This document shows positions 60,725 through 64,000 of a stretch of DNA of 64,000 nt, piece by piece (within the stretch, counting starts at the first letter, position 1; every line of letters begins with the position of its first letter). The notes under the pieces were generated by a model that ran no database searches, was not told where the DNA came from, and saw nothing but the letters and a program-made list of their open reading frames with translations. Made by a program: the position numbers and the translations under genes. The stretch is taken from the NCBI RefSeq assembly GCF_040939455.1, contig NC_134104.1:144744501-144808500 (forward strand), given 5' to 3'. The DNA is from Microcebus murinus (lineage: Eukaryota > Chordata > Mammalia > Primates > Cheirogaleidae).

Positions 60725-63700
60725 CTTTTTTTTTTTTAATTGTAGTAAAAAACATATAACGTGAAATCTGCCCTCTTAACAAATTTTTAAGTGAACAGTA
60801 CAGTCTTGTTAACTACATGCATATTGTTTTACAGCAGATCTCTAGAACTTTTTCATCTTGCATGACTGAAACTCTATACCCGTTGAACAGCAACTTCCTA
60901 TTTCCCTCTCCCACCATTCTACTTTATGCTTCTGTGAGTTTTACTACTTGAGATACATCATGTGAGTGAAATCATGCAGTGTTTGTCCTTCTCTGACTGG
61001 CTTATTTTTTTTAATGCCGAATTGTGTGTATATATTAATACCATATTTTCTTTATCCATTCATCCATTGCTGGACATTTAGGTTGCTCCAACCTTTTGGC
61101 TATTGTGAATAATGCTGCAATGAATATGGAATGCAAATAACTCTTCAAGATCCTGTTTTCACTTATTTTGGATAAATACCCAGAAGTAGAATTGCTGGAT
61201 CATATGTTAGTTCTACTTTTAATTTTTTGAGTAACTTCCATACTGTTTTCCATAGCTGCTGTACCATTTTATATTCCTACCAGCAGTACACACGGGTTTC
61301 ATTGCAGTTTCATTCATTTGCATTTTCCCATCACCATTTTTTAGGAGATTATCCTTTCCCCATTGTGTAGTCACCACATGCTAGGAAAACTTGTTTTTGT
61401 TTTTCGATTTTTATGTAACAGACATCTTAATAGGTTGAAAGTGGTATCTTATTATGGTTTTGATTTATCTTTCTCTGATGATTAATTATGTGTTAAGTAT
61501 CTTTTCATATACCTGTTGGCCATTTATATGTCTTTGGAGAAGTATCTGTTCAAGTCCTTTGCCCGTTTTTTAATCAAGTTATTTGGGGTTTTTTGCTATG
61601 GGTTGTAAGATTTCCTTATATATTTTGAATATTAACCCCTTGTCAGATACATGTTTTGCAAATATTTTCTCTCAGTCTGTACGTTGCCTTTTAACTTTGT
61701 TGATTATTTCCTTTGCTGCAAAGAAGCTTTTTAGTTTGATGTAGTACCGCTTATCTATTTTTGCTTTTTTGTTGCTTATGGTTTTTGTGTCATATTCAAC
61801 AAATCATTGCTAAGACCAGTGTTATAAAGCTTTCCCCCATGTTTTTTTCTAGATGTTTTCTTCTAAGTGTTTTATAGTTTCAGGTCTTATGTTTAAGTCT
61901 TTAATCCATTTTGAATTGATTTTTGTGTACAGTGTGAGATAAGAGTCCAGTTTCAGTTATTTGTATTTTCTCATCACCACTTGTTGAAGAGACTGTCCTT
62001 TCCCCATTATGTAGTCATGGCACCCTTGTCAAAGATTATTAGAGCTTATGTGCCTGGGCTCTCTATTCTGTTCTACTGGTCTACATGTCTGTCTTTATGC
62101 CAGTACCATACTGTTTTAATTACTATAGCTTTGTAATAAGTTTTGAAGTCAGGAAGTGTGAGGCCTCCAGCTTTGTTCTTTCTCATGATTATTTTGGCTA
62201 TTCAGGGTCCTTTGACTCCATATGAATTTTAAGATTATTTTTTCTATTCCTCAAAAAAAAAAATGCCACTGGGATTTTGAGATAGAGATTATACTGAATC
62301 TGTAGATTGCTTAGGATAGTTTGGACATTTTAACAATATTAAGTCTTCCTCTTGATGAACACGGAATGTCCTTCCATTTATTTAGATCTTCTTTAATTTC
62401 TTTCAGTAGTGGTTTTTAGTTTTCAGTGTACAAGTCTTTTACTTCCTTAGTCAAGTTTATTCCTAAGTATTTTATTCTTTTTCATGCTCTTATAAATGAG
62501 TTTCTTTTTTCTTTCCTTTTTGGATTGTTCCTTGTTAATGTATAGAAACACAACTGATTTTTGTATGTTGATTTTGTAACTTGGCTAAATTCATTTATTC
62601 CCAATACTTTTTTTGTGGAATCTTTATGGTTTTCTACATATAAGATCATGTCATTTGCAATAATTTTATTTCTTCCTTTCTTATTTGGATGCCTTTTCTT
62701 TCTTTTTCTTGGCTAAGGCTAGACTTATTACTAGGACTTATTAGTATGTAACATGTTGAGTAGAAGTGGCAAGAATGGGCATCCTTGCCTTGCTTCTGAT
62801 CTTAGAGCCATATGTGAGCTTCCAGTTTATCCCCATTGGTTATGGTGTTAGCTGTGGGCCTTTATTATGTTGAGGTAGTTTCCCTCTATTCCTAGTTTGT
62901 TGAGTGTTTTTATCATGAAAAGCTATTGAATTCTGTCACAAATGTTTTTTCTGCCTCTATTGAAATGACCATGGGGTTTTTATTCTTCTGTTAAGGTAGT
63001 ATATTGTGTTGATTGATTTTTGTATATTGATTGAGCCATCCTTCCATCCCATGGATAAATCCCACTTGGTCATGGTGTGGTCCTTTCAATGTGCTATTGA
63101 ATGCAGTTTCCTAGTATTTGGTTGAGAACTTTTGCATCTGTATTCATTGGGAATTGATATGGTTTAGATGTTTGGCCCCTCCAAATCTCATGTTGAAATT
63201 GGATCCCCAGTATTGGAGGTGGAACCTGGTTGGAAGTGTTTTGGTCATGGAGGTGGATCCCTCATGAATGGCTTGGTGCCCTCCCAGTAATAATGAGTGA
63301 GTTCTTGATTTATTAGTTCACAGGAGAGCTGATTGTTTAAAGGAGTCTAGCACCACCTCCTCCCTATCTTGTTCCTTGTCTCACCATGTGACACACCTGC
63401 CCCTTTTGCCTTCTGTCAATTGGAAGCTCCCTGAAACCCTAACCATTATCAGATGTTGGTGCCATGTTTGTACCATCTGTAGAATCGTGAGCCACATAAA
63501 CCTCTTTTCATTATAAATTACCCAGACTCAGGTATTTCCTTTATAGCAACTCAAAACAGACTAATACAGGTATATTGGCCTATAGTTTTCTTTTCTTATA
63601 GTGTCTTTGTCTGGCTTTGGTATCAGGGTAATGCTAGCCTCATAGAATGAGTTAGGAAGTGTTCCCTCCTCTTCAATTTTTGGAAAAGTTTAAAAAGAAT

Positions 63701-64000
63701 GAGCATTCATTCTTCTTTAGGTGCTTTTTAGAATCTGCAGTGAAGCCGTCTGGTCCTGAGTTTTCTTTGTTGGAAGGTTTTTTTCATTATTGATTTAATT
63801 TCCTTGCTAGTTATAATTCTGTTCACATTTTCTGTTTCTTCATGATTCAGTCTTAATAGGTTATATATGTTTAAGAACGTATCTGTTCTGAGTTATCCAA
63901 TTTCTTGGCACGTAGTTGTTCCTGGTAGTCTTTTATAATCTTTTTTATTTTTATGTTATCAGTTGTAATGTCCTCTCTTTCATTGCTACTTTGAGCCTTT
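60725..64000 (-). mobile_element. L1, 3' part with ORF2, runs off the window
   Basis: The T-run at 60726-60739 is the reversed poly(A) end. It is followed by antisense 3' UTR and ORF2 in collinear order: AGGTTGCTCCAACCTTTTGG, TCTTTGGAGAAGTATCTGTT, CCAGTACCATACTGTTTTAA, TGGGCATCCTTGCCTTGCTT, GGTAATGCTAGCCTCATAGA, and a CTGGTCCTGAG phrase. About 2.9 kb of L1 is visible with few gaps, and the 5' part lies beyond 64000. Stops break ORF2. A MaLR LTR interrupts it at 63155-63568. Confidence 0.93.
63155..63568 (+). mobile_element. MaLR solo LTR (MST/THE1 group)
   Basis: 414 bp from TGATATGGTTTAGATGTTTG through TCTCATGTTGAAATTGGATC, GATGTTGGTGCCATGTTTGT and ATAAATTACCCAGACTCAGG to ACTAATACA. Flanks GGAAT (63150-63154) and GGTAT (63569-63573) are a 5-bp TSD with one change, as expected for ERVL-MaLR. 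L1 text is continuous on both sides. No internal viral sequence remains. Confidence 0.92.

Overview
This is a 64 kb piece of primate nuclear genome, and the Alu elements point to a strepsirrhine, most likely a lemur. Nearly every full-length Alu carries the same variant: a linker with an AATTAATTGGCCAAC-type motif followed by a TATATATA run, and a right arm reading GCTGTGAGCTAGGCTGACGCCA...CACTCACTCTAGCC. I recognise that form from lemuriform genomes, not from human. L1, L2, MIR, MER5A, MER1-like, Tigger and MaLR LTR remnants fit a placental mammal. I found no protein-coding gene, exon, tRNA, rRNA, CRISPR array or CpG island that I can defend. The longest open frames (162, 148, 146 and 136 codons) either run through repeats or look like chance frames, so the window reads as intergenic or deep intronic DNA.

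Layout. 1-4920: decayed minus-strand L1 with nested L1 3' ends, a free Alu monomer, and a HAL1-like L1 interrupted by a small hAT element. 4920-6780: unique AT-rich DNA. 6780-8990: plus- and minus-strand L1 3' ends, a short tail insertion with target-site duplications (TSDs), and two Alus, one landed in the tail of the other. 8990-16650: L2, MIR, L1M and Alu copies among unique sequence, including one Alu whose TSDs also enclose extra downstream sequence. 16650-21470: L2, MER5A, MIR, a perfect 16-bp inverted repeat, two Alus and an L1/HAL1 ORF1 relic. 21470-32700: unique sequence, L1M, MIR, L2, microsatellites and Alus. 32700-41350: the largest repeat-poor, relatively GC-rich stretch. 41350-48450: dense Alus, L1 and a second copy of the small hAT element. 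48450-60630: L2/MIR fragments, an MLT1-type LTR, a MER1-like hAT element, an Alu, unique sequence, and a Tigger element with an Alu inside it. 60725-64000: a minus-strand L1 that runs off the window and is interrupted by a MaLR solo LTR.

No set of genes here works together. What the window mainly holds is a record of insertions. Intact TSDs on many Alus and on two hAT elements allow the order of events to be read. The points most worth a second look are the pair of matching hAT miniature elements, the Alu with apparent 3' transduction, the unexplained hairpin at 18817-18873, and two local dispersed duplications. I did not find a new biological system. Repeat family names come from recognising consensus phrases by eye, and edges of old repeats are approximate to tens of bases.
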